NCBI GenBank assembly: GCA_964522485.1
Contig: CAZFUS010000002.1
Span: 1 to 64,000 of the forward strand
Origin: Methylohalomonas sp964522485
GTDB taxonomy: Bacteria > Pseudomonadota > Gammaproteobacteria > Methylohalomonadales > Methylohalomonadaceae
Direction of reading: 5' to 3'
DNA length: 64,000 bases
The notes below the pieces were generated by a model that was not told where the DNA came from, did not search any database, and saw only the letters and a program-made list of their open reading frames with translations. The position numbers and the translations under genes are program-made. The number at the start of each line of letters is the position of its first letter. The first letter of the stretch is position 1. Positions 18,501 through 26,343 of the stretch are shown here, in pieces.

Positions 18501-18779
18501 GACGCTGCAGTGGAAGCGGCGCGTACCCGGCTGCGGCCCATCCTGATGACGTCGTTCGCGTTCATTCTCGGCGTGGTGCCGCTGGTACTGGCCTCCGGTG
18601 CCGGCGCCGAGATGCGCCAGTCGCTGGGCACCGCCGTGTTTTTTGGCATGCTCGGTGTCACGCTGTTCGGTCTCTTGTTTACCCCCGTTTTCTACGTGGT
18701 ATGCCGCTGGCTGGCCGGTCTGCGCAAAACCAGTGATCAGGACAGCGGCCAGACAACTTCCGGAGAAGCGACCGCATGA
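15588..18779 (+). CDS. RND multidrug efflux transporter (HAE1 family, AcrB/MexF-like)
   Basis: 1063 residues, the usual length for AcrB-type pumps. It opens with FTHYFVERPIFAGVISILIVL, typical of the family, with the proton-relay aspartates in GIVVDDAIVVVENVER, a repeated two-half layout with 12 membrane helices, large periplasmic porter loops, and GLASKNAILIVEFAKQ in the second half. It exports drugs, dyes or other amphipathic compounds by proton antiport from the periplasm and inner-membrane leaflet. Two bases separate its ATG from the adaptor stop, and the outer-membrane factor starts inside its stop codon (ATGA), so the three subunits are co-translated. The real substrates are unknown. 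Confidence 0.96.
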   Translation: MNFTHYFVERPIFAGVISILIVLVGAIAYFKLPVAQYPEIAPPSISVTANYPGATAETAAETVATVLEQQINGVENMLYMKSENTADGRTSLTVTFEQGTDLDIAQVLVQNRVALAEPLLPEEVTRQGVDIRKNSPDLMMVIHLLSPDGSRDNLYVSNYARTQVVDRLARIDGVGEARIVAERAYAMRVWIDPERAQSFGMTANEVVAALRENNAQIAAGTINREPLEETKGAFELSIETQGRLLEADEFAEIIVKRGSDGRVMRLRDVARVELAAQDYNNIGYLDDNQALPVVIFQRPGSNALETAQQLRAEMKDIAETMPAGVEYQIIYDPTEFIAKSIEKIYHTILEAILLVVIVIVLFLQSWRASIIPILAIPVSLIGTFAVMSALGVSLNNLSLFGLVLAIGIVVDDAIVVVENVERYIRAGFSPREAAHKTMDEVGGALVAIAVVLSAVFIPAAFITGISGAFYKQFALTIATATIISLIVSLTLSPALSAVLFKPHNGDHEPRGFWGMVGKPFRAFGNGFNRSFDWLAGRYSVLTCRLVRMSAIMLIIYAGLIALTGIEFNRVPTGFIPQQDQGYLINVMQLPPGSTLQRTDAVVREVSDRLREVPGVAHTVQFVGLDGATFTNASNAAVIFTPLDPFEDRIEAGLTIEGIQQNVQQALSQMSEAMAFSIMPPPVRGMGNSGGWKLYLQDRGDTGLARLEEVAGEVIGRANQMEGVNSVFTFFNTDTPRIYADVDRTRAEMLDVPVQNVIDTLEIYLGSRYVNDFNFLNRTYRVVAQADGPYRDEPVDISKLRTRSEDGAMVPIGSIATFRDNTGPVRLPRYNLYPAIEIQGSTSPGFSSGESIDSIEQLMAETLPDGIDFEWTELALQEKLAGNTAYISFGLAVVFVFLLLAALYESWLLPLAVILIVPMCLLAAITGVSLRGMDNNILVQIGFIVLIGLASKNAILIVEFAKQAEERGLNRLDAAVEAARTRLRPILMTSFAFILGVVPLVLASGAGAEMRQSLGTAVFFGMLGVTLFGLLFTPVFYVVCRWLAGLRKTSDQDSGQTTSGEATA

Positions 18780-20212
18780 ACAAGACAATACTGACGCTAC
18801 TATCCGCCGTACTGCTCGTCAGCGGCTGCGCGGCGGTGGGACCGGATTACCAGGGACCTCCCGAAACACCATCGATCGACGCCGGTCTGCCGTCGGCACA
18901 GGAAACCGACGTGGTGACTCCGGCGCAACCGCCCGAGGACTGGTGGCAACTGCTTGAGGACCCGACACTCGATGACTTGATTGACAAGGCCATAGCTGCA
19001 AATACCGACCTGCGTGTTGCATCAGCGAATCTGCAGGCGGCGCGGGCACTGTTGACGGAAACCGAAACCGATCTGCAGCCCAGAGTCGACGGTGAGGCAG
19101 CCATCGAACGCAGCCGCGATTCCACCGCCATTCAGAACTTTCCAGGCCTCCGGCAAAGCACCGATACAGCATCCACCGCCGCGCTGGCACTGAATTGGGA
19201 AATTGATATTTTCGGCCGCGTGCGCCGTGCGATCGAGGCAACCGAAGCCGATGTCGAACAGGCAGCGGGGCTGCGCGATGATGTTATGCGTATCGTGATA
19301 GCCGATCTGGCTAGCGCCTATATCGATCTGCGCGGCGCGCAGCAACGCGATATTGTTATTCAGCGCAACATCGATAATCAGCAAAAAACGCTGGACCTGA
19401 CACAGACACTGGCACGCGAAGGTGCAGCAACTGAACTCGATGTGGCCCGTGCCCGCGCACAACTGCGGGCCACCGAGGCACGCTTGCCGACAGTGAAAGC
19501 CGAACAGACGGTTGCCATCAACCGCATCGCCCGTTTGACCGGACGCGGACCGGGTGAAATCAGCCAGACACTGGCTGCCGCCGACCCTCTGCCGACACTG
19601 CCGACATTCATGCCGGTTGGTGATGCCGCCGATCTGATCCGCCAGCGGCCCGACATCCGTGCTGCTGAACGGGCGCTAGCTTCGGCGACGGCTCAGATTG
19701 GCATCGCAACCGCGGATCTGTTTCCCACGGTCAGCTTCAACGCCGCACTGGGCGTGCAGGCGGCAACCGTCAGCGGACTGGATGGCAGTAACGCCGACTT
19801 CTTTTCCTTCGGGCCGGCACTGACGTGGAACCTGTTCAACCGTGAAGCCATTCATGCCCGCATCCGCCAGGCCGAGGCCGGTGCCGAAGCGCAACTCGCC
19901 AATTACGAAGGTGTGGTGCTGACTGCACTGGAGGAAGTTGACAGCGCACTGGCGCAGCATCTGCGTGAACGTCAACGCTATGCGCGGCTGGATGAATCAC
20001 TGGCTGATAGTCTGCGTGCCGCCGAACTGGCACGCGTGCGCTATACAGAAGGTGTTGAATCCTTCCTGAGTGTACTCGACGCCGAACGCACATTGCTTAC
20101 CGCCGAAGAGCAACTGACAACATCCGACACCGAACTCGCGCAGACACTGGTGAATATCTACCGTGCGCTCGGTGGCGGCTGGCAGAATACCGTCGATATA
20201 GTTAGTCAATAG
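18776..20212 (+). CDS. Outer-membrane efflux lipoprotein (NodT/OprM family)
   Basis: 478 residues. A lipoprotein signal with lipobox LVSGC (Cys about residue 18) is followed by AVGPDYQGPPE, a typical start for NodT/OprM channels. Two TolC-like repeats follow with long alpha-helical segments (ANLQAARALLTETE, VARARAQLRATEARL, and RQRPDIRAAERALASATAQIG, which is a conserved family block) and the C-terminal YTEGVESFLSVLDAERTLL. It forms the trimeric exit duct for the RND pump. Its ATG overlaps the pump stop codon. A hairpin follows the stop. Confidence 0.95.
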   Translation: MNKTILTLLSAVLLVSGCAAVGPDYQGPPETPSIDAGLPSAQETDVVTPAQPPEDWWQLLEDPTLDDLIDKAIAANTDLRVASANLQAARALLTETETDLQPRVDGEAAIERSRDSTAIQNFPGLRQSTDTASTAALALNWEIDIFGRVRRAIEATEADVEQAAGLRDDVMRIVIADLASAYIDLRGAQQRDIVIQRNIDNQQKTLDLTQTLAREGAATELDVARARAQLRATEARLPTVKAEQTVAINRIARLTGRGPGEISQTLAAADPLPTLPTFMPVGDAADLIRQRPDIRAAERALASATAQIGIATADLFPTVSFNAALGVQAATVSGLDGSNADFFSFGPALTWNLFNREAIHARIRQAEAGAEAQLANYEGVVLTALEEVDSALAQHLRERQRYARLDESLADSLRAAELARVRYTEGVESFLSVLDAERTLLTAEEQLTTSDTELAQTLVNIYRALGGGWQNTVDIVSQ

Positions 20213-20221
20213 GCGGTTAAC

Positions 20222-20260
20222 CCATCGGGGTGGTGGCATGGCATCATCCCGATGGTCTTT
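20222..20260 (+). terminator. Hairpin after the efflux operon
   Basis: CCATCGGG (20222-20229) pairs with CCCGATGG (20248-20255), followed by TCTTT. The 18-base loop can fold further. It starts about 10 bases after the stop codon, so it is a plausible terminator, although the T-tract is poor. Confidence 0.5.
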
Positions 20261-20349
20261 GAGTTGTCAGTGTTTAATCTTCACCGACGCGCAACATCTG
20301 CTTCCGCCATTTATCGGCACCAGCAGATCCCGGTTAACACGGAGACTCT

Positions 20350-20433
20350 TTGAAAACCGGAAGCTTCATTCCTGTTCTGCTGCTCCTTATAGCCTTCAAG
20401 TGGCATGTTGAGTACTTCAGTGTCCGCTTCTAA
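20350..20433 (+). CDS. Possible 27-residue membrane peptide
   Basis: A TTG-started frame with GGAG five bases upstream encodes a peptide that is almost all hydrophobic in the middle (FIPVLLLLIAFKW) and ends HVEYFSVRF. This has the make-up of a single-span membrane microprotein: short charged start, 12-15 hydrophobic residues, aromatic and charged end. It lies between the end of the efflux operon and convergent sodC. No family was recognised and such a short frame can arise by chance, so it is offered as a candidate only. Confidence 0.3.
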   Translation: MKTGSFIPVLLLLIAFKWHVEYFSVRF

Positions 20434-20455
20434 CGGTTAAGAAAAGCACGTTGAC

Positions 20456-20977
20456 TCAGCCTTCTACGACTGCGCAGGCAATACGGTCTCCGCCACCGCC
20501 AAGTTCTGGCTGTGTCTGATAATTATCGCCGCCTTCGTGCACGATCAATGCACGCCCTTTGAGATCGGTGGTTTTGATCTTCGGCGCGAGTACTGGATGG
20601 GTCACCTTTCCGCTGGCATCGGCATAAAGGGCCGGCAGATCTCCCAGATGGCCCTGTTCATAGGGGCCAAGATGTTTCCCTGTATTGTCGGGGTCGAGAT
20701 GGCTGCCGGCTGCAGCACCGGCCGTCATTTTGCCGTCCTTCCTGGCCGCACCACAGTCAGGATTCTCGTGCACATGAAAACCGTGTAATCCTTCAGCGAC
20801 TCCTCGGAGATCGGGCGCAAAAATGACACCATAATCCGTATCCTTCGCAGCGATGGTGCCGATCTCCTCGGCTACGCCGGAGCTTGTCAGCTTGTGCACC
20901 GTCACCTCCACCTGTCCTGCTGCCGCAGGACCGCAAAGCAGGATTCCGGCACATAAAATCATAGCGCGGGATTTCAT
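20456..20977 (-). CDS. sodC: Cu/Zn superoxide dismutase, periplasmic
   Basis: About 173 residues. The ATG at 20977 has AGGAGG five bases upstream and starts a signal peptide (ILCAGILLCGPAAAG); the longer frame from 21031 lacks this. The enzyme shows the SodC hallmarks: GFHVHENPDC with copper His ligands and the disulfide Cys, GSHLDPDNTGKHLGPYEQGHLGDLP carrying the bridging and zinc His ligands and zinc-binding Asp (split over about residues 95-125), GRALIVHEGGDNY, and GGGGDRIACAVV with the second disulfide Cys. It converts periplasmic superoxide to peroxide and oxygen. It is monocistronic; an AAATTTCA/TGAAATTT inverted repeat lies 40 bases upstream. Confidence 0.95.
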   Translation of the reverse strand: MKSRAMILCAGILLCGPAAAGQVEVTVHKLTSSGVAEEIGTIAAKDTDYGVIFAPDLRGVAEGLHGFHVHENPDCGAARKDGKMTAGAAAGSHLDPDNTGKHLGPYEQGHLGDLPALYADASGKVTHPVLAPKIKTTDLKGRALIVHEGGDNYQTQPELGGGGDRIACAVVEG

Positions 20978-21365
20978 AACAACCTCCTGAAATCTCGTTT
21001 CCGTTATCTGAGTTGTAAATTTCACCTTCATGAAATTTTACGGACATTGCCTATTCTTTGAATTTGATTGATTCGGGTCAGTGTTGTTCCGTCACCGCAG
21101 CCCCGTATTTTTTGCGGACCATGCAGTTGACAATCACTAAACAGATAATAAGCGTCACAATGAAGCAGCAGTGCATGCCGCATACCTGACCATGATTAAC
21201 ACTAACGCCAGTCTACCAGCGGAGACTGGCGGATCGTTTGAGAGAAAGGGTTTGGCAAGCAATAATGGGGCTGGCTTTCTGCTTCACCACCATTGTCCTC
21301 TGTTACGGCATTCAACTGACACCAGGCATTGGTGAGTGACGACCTACTTAAGGGAAAGACTGGAA
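20978..21365. other. Intergenic region upstream of sodC, with a small palindrome
   Basis: 388 bases between two minus-strand genes. AAATTTCA (21017-21024) and TGAAATTT (21031-21038) form an inverted repeat about 40 bases before the sodC start and may be an operator. A 24-codon plus-strand frame at 21265-21339 encodes a hydrophobic peptide (MGLAFCFTTIVLCYG) but has no good ribosome-binding site, so it is not called. Nothing else was recognised. Confidence 0.4.
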
Positions 21366-21740
21366 TTAATCAGCGTCAGTAGTTACAGGTCCGAACGTTT
21401 CTTCCACGATGCGTGTATCAAATGCCACATGGCCCCTGATTTCAGCCATAGCTTCAAATGGCTGTTCATAGCTCCATGCGGCATCCGTCATCGTTTTACC
21501 ATCCAGTTCGATTGAATAATAGGTCGCGTCTCCTTTGAACGGGCAGTGTGTAATCGTTTCCGAGCGGCGCAGTAGTTCCATAGCAACATCTTCTCGAGGA
21601 ATGTATTGCCGAACTGGATAACCGGTCTCGCGTAGTTCGGTCGCTCCCTGACTGTCGGCGATTAACACACCACCGGCCCGGATACGGACCTGTCTGGAGT
21701 TTCTTTGCAGGCTGATGCGTCCTGCCGGGTCATGAATCAT
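21366..21740 (-). CDS. DUF427 domain protein
   Basis: About 124 residues from the ATG at 21740, which has GGGAG eight bases upstream; the frame extends to 21785 without conserved sequence. It is a DUF427 protein: VRIRAGGVLIADSQGATELRE, then YPVRQYIPREDV, THCPFKGDATYYSIELDG and a C-terminal VAFDTRI. The family has a small beta-barrel fold and no established reaction. It is followed at some distance by an unrelated gene on the same strand, and nothing in the neighbourhood points to a role. Confidence 0.88.
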   Translation of the reverse strand: MIHDPAGRISLQRNSRQVRIRAGGVLIADSQGATELRETGYPVRQYIPREDVAMELLRRSETITHCPFKGDATYYSIELDGKTMTDAAWSYEQPFEAMAEIRGHVAFDTRIVEETFGPVTTDAD

Positions 21741-21864
21741 ATCGAGTGACTCCCGGTTTGAGGGCAGTTGAGTTTGGTGAAACAACCGTCAACTGGTTCA
21801 GTGCCATCGCTGCCCTGTCAGTTAGAACGATTCACCAAAACAATGTTCAGGCTGATCGAAAGTG

Positions 21865-22833
21865 TTAGCCAAGCCGCTCAAGTTGTTTAGCGAGGTCCGC
21901 CGCGGCGCGTACTGCCGGATGCAGCCTGCCGTCCGATGTACGCTCTATCAGCGGTTGAACGCTGAACCCCACATCTACACCATAGTGATGGCCCGCCTCC
22001 AGTATCTGCTCGGCGAATTCCATATTCATGCGCAGCGATTCGGCGATCCGCTCCTTGCGGGTCTGCAGCCCACGGAACCGTGCCCCACAGTCGAGAGTAC
22101 TTTTGCGCAACAGCCCCGCGTAGAAGTCCTGGTTTTTAAGCGCGAAGATGGCAAGGCCCACATTGTATTCGAGTCCTTTCAGACTCAGATCCTCGGCGTC
22201 GAAAGTCTCTGCCAGACGACCCAGAAAATCGACCACCCTGTCGGCCTCATCCAGGAACTGGCCCATAAGGCGCAAACGTCCGCCTGCCGCGCGGTATTTC
22301 CGGAGGATGCGCTCGGGCTCGTCGCGGCGCAGGTGAATACCGATACACCCGAGTGTGAAGCCGAATTCATCGTGCCGCGCCGCAAGGTAAGCGAGCACCT
22401 TCTCAACACTGGCATGGTAAGTGACCCCGGCTCTCGGTGCACTGCTGGGCCTGCCGACGAGGACCACATCGCGGATGCCGCGCTCAGCCAGCGCCGTGAA
22501 CGACCGTGCCTGATCTCCGGGTGACTGGTAAACAGCCACACGGTGCGGGATGAACAGGCCCTGGAAGTCCGGGACCATAGTCTTCAGAAACCTGGCGTAT
22601 TCGAATGTATTGAATCGTTCCAGCGGCACATCGCCGCGCAGCTTCCTTGACTCGTAGGGATCAATATCGGAATGGTGGAAACCGGCGAGTTGCAGGCCGG
22701 AGTCCAGGTAGAAACGGATTGCCTCTACGCCTTCTTCCATGCTGCCATCGACAATGTACTTTGTACCATTGTCAATGCGGCGTTCCATTCTTTTGAAGGG
22801 AGGCGGATTTTCGATAAAGATGCGTATGCTCAT
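21865..22833 (-). CDS. Uncharacterised protein, possible MTHFR-like TIM barrel
   Basis: 322 residues, no signal peptide or membrane span. The alternation of strands and helices, with ERGIRDVVLVGRPSS in the middle, a GFTLGCIGIHLRRDEPERIL stretch and GRLRLMGQFLDEADRVVDFL, resembles the barrel of methylenetetrahydrofolate reductases (their AGI-ILALRGD, GVA-YPE and ITQLFFD segments). This is a weak analogy: the MTHFR catalytic motif is not clearly present and the C-terminus (about 230-322) is different. The frame is long and coherent, so the gene is real, but I do not know the function. No Shine-Dalgarno precedes the ATG. Confidence 0.75.
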   Translation of the reverse strand: MSIRIFIENPPPFKRMERRIDNGTKYIVDGSMEEGVEAIRFYLDSGLQLAGFHHSDIDPYESRKLRGDVPLERFNTFEYARFLKTMVPDFQGLFIPHRVAVYQSPGDQARSFTALAERGIRDVVLVGRPSSAPRAGVTYHASVEKVLAYLAARHDEFGFTLGCIGIHLRRDEPERILRKYRAAGGRLRLMGQFLDEADRVVDFLGRLAETFDAEDLSLKGLEYNVGLAIFALKNQDFYAGLLRKSTLDCGARFRGLQTRKERIAESLRMNMEFAEQILEAGHHYGVDVGFSVQPLIERTSDGRLHPAVRAAADLAKQLERLG

Positions 22834-23207
22834 AGGAAGTCTGGCCGTGAAACGCAGAGGGCACGATTAACGCAATCCGGCGTATCAGCAGATCTGCTCA
22901 ACTGTGTGAATTTTCTCCAAATGCAGAGTATCAGCAGCATTATAGCTCTAGCCCGGGCAAGGAGCCGACAGCCGCTGTTCCACGCATTGCATCGATCAGC
23001 GTATCATCTGTCAACCGCACCGGTACTCAACATCATGAGAGACCGGCTAAAGTTATTCTGCTTCACCTTCCACGACGGGCACCCAGGTGATCCGCCATGT
23101 CTGCCTGCACATGAACCTTAATAACGAAAACTAGTCGACTACTTAGGACAAATCAGTATCCGAGATGCCAGCGTTGTCCGTGCAGAAAGCGCGAGGAGGT
23201 AAAACCA
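22834..23207. other. Divergent intergenic region
   Basis: 374 bases between the minus-strand barrel protein and the plus-strand Rieske gene. It should hold both promoters. GGAGGT eight bases before 23208 is a good ribosome-binding site. No RNA element or repeat was recognised. Confidence 0.45.
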
Positions 23208-23531
23208 ATGTCTAAAGTCAAACTCGCAACCACTGATGAGATACCTGAGGGCGGGATGATCATGCGCATACATGAAAGCAAGTTCGTCATGCTGGCCAAG
23301 ATTGACGGACAGATCTACGCCATGGACGACATCTGTACTCATGAGGATGCTCCGCTGCACGAAGGAGAGCTGGGCGCTTATAATAACAATTCCTACATGC
23401 TCACCTGTCCCTGGCATGCGGCGCATTTCGATGTCCGCGATGGCACAGTGGTTCAGGATACTCCCTGGGCGACTGATACGGAAACCTATGAGGTTGAAGT
23501 GAAGGACCGCGACGTGTACGTGGATCTGTGA
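23208..23531 (+). CDS. Rieske-type [2Fe-2S] ferredoxin
   Basis: 107 residues, a stand-alone Rieske domain with both cluster motifs: C43-T-H45 in ICTHEDAPL and C67-P-W-H70 in LTCPWHAAHF. The size and absence of a membrane anchor fit the electron-transfer ferredoxins of ring-hydroxylating dioxygenase systems or NirD-like proteins. A GGAGG site precedes the ATG. Seven bases separate it from the flavoprotein reductase gene, so the pair probably works as an electron shuttle from NAD(P)H. No oxygenase or other terminal acceptor is encoded nearby, so the final target is unknown. Confidence 0.94.
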   Translation: MSKVKLATTDEIPEGGMIMRIHESKFVMLAKIDGQIYAMDDICTHEDAPLHEGELGAYNNNSYMLTCPWHAAHFDVRDGTVVQDTPWATDTETYEVEVKDRDVYVDL

Positions 23532-23538
23532 TCTTTAC

Positions 23539-24276
23539 ATGGCTTCAACCCTCAAAGCGATATCCATCGATTCACGGCAAGAAACGCCTTCAGCGCGAAC
23601 ATTCTGCTTCGATCTGGAAAGCGGTGGTTTAGATTACCGTCCCGGACAATACATTACTGTCAGGCTGGAAGGAATTGAAGATCCACGTGGACCACAGCGG
23701 CCATTCACATTATCGTCAAGCCCAACTGAGAAAGGGCAAATATCCATCACGAGCGAGATGACCGGCAGCCCTTTCAAGGAGGCACTGCAAAAGATGGCGG
23801 CCCAGGGGAACAATATTGAAGAGCGGCTCAAAATACGCGGGCCAATGGGCGATTTCACTCTCGATATGGAGAGGCCGGCCCTCATGATCGCGGGGGGAAT
23901 CGGCATCACACCGTTCAGAAGCATGATCCGTTATGTACGGGATCAAGGGGCCGATCTTCCGATAGTACTGTTGTATTCCAACAGCACACTATCCGATATC
24001 ACCTTTCGTGATGAGCTGGACACCACTGCCGGGGACAGTGATGCGCTGACTGTAGTCCATACGCTTACCCGGTCTGCCGAAAGCGGAAATGGCTGGTCCG
24101 GCAGGACCGGGCGCATTGACAGCGAGATGATCGCCGAAGCCGCCGGGCCGCTGGAGAAACCGGTCTATTATGTATGCGGTCCACCGGATATGGTCACCGC
24201 GATGACCGGCATTGTTCAGGATGAACTCAACGTTGCCGAATCTGATCTGCGGGTCGAGAAATTCACCGGCTATTAG
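23539..24276 (+). CDS. FAD/NAD(P)-binding ferredoxin-reductase-type oxidoreductase
   Basis: 245 residues with the FNR-superfamily layout: FAD barrel (YRPGQYITVRLEG, then RPFTLSSSP as the flavin-binding RxxS-like motif) at about 1-100, and an NAD(P) domain with AGGIGITPFRSMIRY, VLLYSNSTLSDITF and VYYVCGPPDMV. There is no attached iron-sulfur domain, so the partner Rieske ferredoxin encoded seven bases upstream likely takes the electrons. Cofactor preference (NADH or NADPH) is not clear. The end overlaps the convergent cupin gene by 14 bases. Confidence 0.93.
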   Translation: MASTLKAISIDSRQETPSARTFCFDLESGGLDYRPGQYITVRLEGIEDPRGPQRPFTLSSSPTEKGQISITSEMTGSPFKEALQKMAAQGNNIEERLKIRGPMGDFTLDMERPALMIAGGIGITPFRSMIRYVRDQGADLPIVLLYSNSTLSDITFRDELDTTAGDSDALTVVHTLTRSAESGNGWSGRTGRIDSEMIAEAAGPLEKPVYYVCGPPDMVTAMTGIVQDELNVAESDLRVEKFTGY

Positions 24277-24598
24277 TAAAGACAAAAGTCAGCAAAACGA
24301 AAGCCTGCCGTCTCGCTTTCAGCGTAAACGGCTCTGATGCGGTGAGATACAACAGCTCGCCGTCACCTAATTCCTGGGTCCTGTTCATCGCGTTGAACTC
24401 GACACTCCCGGATAGACAGTGTACGACAATAGGTCCTTCTACGTGCTGGTCTTCAATGCCTTCTCCGGGTGCCAGTACGAGCCGGGCCAGTTCCATTTCG
24501 TCAGTCTTGACGATCGCCTTCGATTTCTCCACCGGCAAATCATTGGCCCATGTACTCAGGTTGACGATTTCCACTGGTGCAGCGTGATGTGTAGCCAT
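24263..24598 (-). CDS. Small cupin-fold protein
   Basis: About 111 residues from the ATG at 24598 (GAGG seven bases upstream); the frame continues to 24664 without homologous character. It has a cupin-like pattern: LAPGEGIEDQHVEGPIVVHCLSG (split beta-hairpin with a possible metal His) and later LGDGELLYLTASEPFTLKA. Only one clear His of the metal site is visible, so an enzyme role is uncertain; a binding or sensing role is as likely. It is convergent with the reductase gene. Confidence 0.7.
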   Translation of the reverse strand: MATHHAAPVEIVNLSTWANDLPVEKSKAIVKTDEMELARLVLAPGEGIEDQHVEGPIVVHCLSGSVEFNAMNRTQELGDGELLYLTASEPFTLKARRQAFVLLTFVFTNSR

Positions 24599-24957
24599 GA
24601 CAAACCTCAGCATTAGCAAATTGCTTTGTCTGTGTGACCTGATCCACTCGACACAGGATACCAAGAATCAGAGGGACAAACCCAAGGATGAACTTACATT
24701 TTTTCAATGAAGCCCGGACACAGAGCCGACTGTACTGTCCGGCGGAACCGCTGCCGGTACACCTGATTATGGCATTATCAACGCATTCTGGTTTGACTGG
24801 ACACAGCAGAAACAGTTTCGAATAACCGGCACCGAGGCCTGCGCGCCAGGAATGGTCTGCGTAGTGACAGGACACAGCACAAGCCTGGCATTACTTTCCA
24901 TAAAATTTCACGTATCCTACGATCTCTGTATTCACACTAGCTGAAGTCAGACAACCA
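24599..24957. other. Intergenic region, no gene seen
   Basis: 359 bases between the divergent cupin gene and the hypothetical protein at 24958. Reading frames on both strands are short or lack protein character. TTTCACGTATCC-like AT-rich sequence just before 24958 may hold the promoter. Confidence 0.4.
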
Positions 24958-25704
24958 GTGACTGATCGTTATGCCCACTACCTGCAGGACTTTGATCCGT
25001 TCGAGGGAAAGCCGCCTGATTTCTGCAGCAAGGATTTTGCGAAAGTACTGAGTCAGGCCCGCAGCCGCCTGCGCAAACGCCGGTCCCGTGATATTCAGCA
25101 GGCGGTCGCCGAACTCGACAGGGCCATCGAGCACGTCAGCCGTGAAGATGCCCGTACCTTCATACAGCAAAATTACGTGGCGAACACTGGCGCAAACTTT
25201 TCCTACGAATATCGCCTGAACGCGGTCTTCCAGCGGAACTATCTGCCCGACAAATCCGATGAGGGACACTTTACGCCCAGAGAATACGGCGCGGCACTTG
25301 CAATCGCCGTTGTGGCCTCTACCCGGCCCGAACTGCACGTAAGAATGTTGCTGAGGGAAATGATTACGACATCCAGCACACAGCGCGATGAAGACTACCC
25401 AACATTTGCCAACAAACAGTTATTGCTTGCCCGCCATGCCCTGCGAATAGGCACGGAGCCAGAGAAGCCCGGCAAATCCAGAGCCCGTCCAGCACCTGAT
25501 AGCAAAACACTTAAAAATCAATTAAAGGAAGACTTCATCCGGTTCTACCTGGCGGGTGACTTTGCCAGCCGGAGTGACGCCGCCCGGCTCTTTCATCGTA
25601 AACTTTCCAGTAAAAAGCGCCGCCTCGTCGGAGACTCCGATCAACATGTCGTGCGCTTTTATACCACTGCACTGAGAAGGCATATGGCGAAAAAGGGCAA
25701 ATGA
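24958..25704 (+). CDS. Hypothetical protein, basic and helical
   Basis: 248 residues from a GTG start (no earlier or nearby ATG in frame). I do not recognise a family. It is soluble and strongly helical, with basic stretches (QARSRLRKRRSRDIQQ about 36-51, KLSSKKRRLVG and RRHMAKKGK at the end). The middle is more hydrophobic (FTPREYGAALAIAVVASTRPELHVRMLLREMITTSS is split over about 98-133). The C-terminal part (DFIRFYLAGDFASRSDAARLFHRKL) resembles a helix-turn-helix spacing, so nucleic-acid binding is possible, but this is only an inference from charge. It stands alone between unrelated genes. Confidence 0.7.
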   Translation: MTDRYAHYLQDFDPFEGKPPDFCSKDFAKVLSQARSRLRKRRSRDIQQAVAELDRAIEHVSREDARTFIQQNYVANTGANFSYEYRLNAVFQRNYLPDKSDEGHFTPREYGAALAIAVVASTRPELHVRMLLREMITTSSTQRDEDYPTFANKQLLLARHALRIGTEPEKPGKSRARPAPDSKTLKNQLKEDFIRFYLAGDFASRSDAARLFHRKLSSKKRRLVGDSDQHVVRFYTTALRRHMAKKGK

Positions 25705-25864
25705 TAATCGAGTCAGCTCACCGCTCAATTACAACGATCGACGGATTTCACGGCATGGAAAATTTCAAGAGCTCAGTTCTGTTGTGCTCTGTATGCTTCG
25801 TCAATGGGGGGGCCGAAGACCAGATATTCCTCAATGTCTGCGATAGCCGGAAAGGAGTGACATG

Positions 25865-26128
25865 CTAGCTGAACAGACCGGTTCGAATCATGACTGTCAC
25901 AAGGATGGCCGTAAATGTAACGCTCATGGCAAACAGGAAAGCGACAACGGTCAGGGAGGGGACTCTGATATGAGTGATATAGCCGAGGGTTACAGGTTCG
26001 AGGTTGAGCCAAAGATCGTTGCCTGATGGTTCGTGCGGTTCACCCTGTTTCTCACTGAGCTTCTTGTTGCACGAATCGCACAGTCGATCCGGTGTGGCAA
26101 GTATGCGCTGGCATTGCTGACAATACAT
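25865..26128 (-). CDS. Small zinc-ribbon membrane protein
   Basis: 87 residues. The N-terminus has two CxxC pairs (CQQC at 3-6 and CDSC at 17-20), the pattern of a treble-clef/zinc-ribbon knuckle. A membrane helix follows near the C-terminus (VPSLTVVAFLFAMSVTFTAILVTVMI, about 56-81). The zinc knuckle would face the cytosol if the C-terminus is out. No family name is certain; zinc-ribbon-plus-helix proteins are common orphans. Confidence 0.7.
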   Translation of the reverse strand: MYCQQCQRILATPDRLCDSCNKKLSEKQGEPHEPSGNDLWLNLEPVTLGYITHIRVPSLTVVAFLFAMSVTFTAILVTVMIRTGLFS

Positions 26129-26343
26129 CTTGCTCTGCTCCCTTGCATTATGATTATTATGGCGGTTCTTACTCCGTCTATCCTGGCCGCCGGTACTGCA
26201 CTCTAAGTTGAATGTCGGCTAAGCGTCCATACCTTAAATGGGGTAAATTTGCGTGCTTTCCGCTATTGTTTTGGTTTTCCTCAGGAATCCAAGCATTTAT
26301 GCAAGAGATTTAATAACAGTTTGGCAGAATCCGGTTCAATGTA

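Noticed and set aside
21265..21339. Hydrophobic 24-codon plus-strand frame between sodC and DUF427
   Set aside because: No ribosome-binding site and no further support; too short to call.
25880..25900. GGTTCGAATC-like sequence reminiscent of a tRNA T-arm
   Set aside because: Lies within the coding region of the zinc-ribbon protein and no acceptor, anticodon or D stems surround it.
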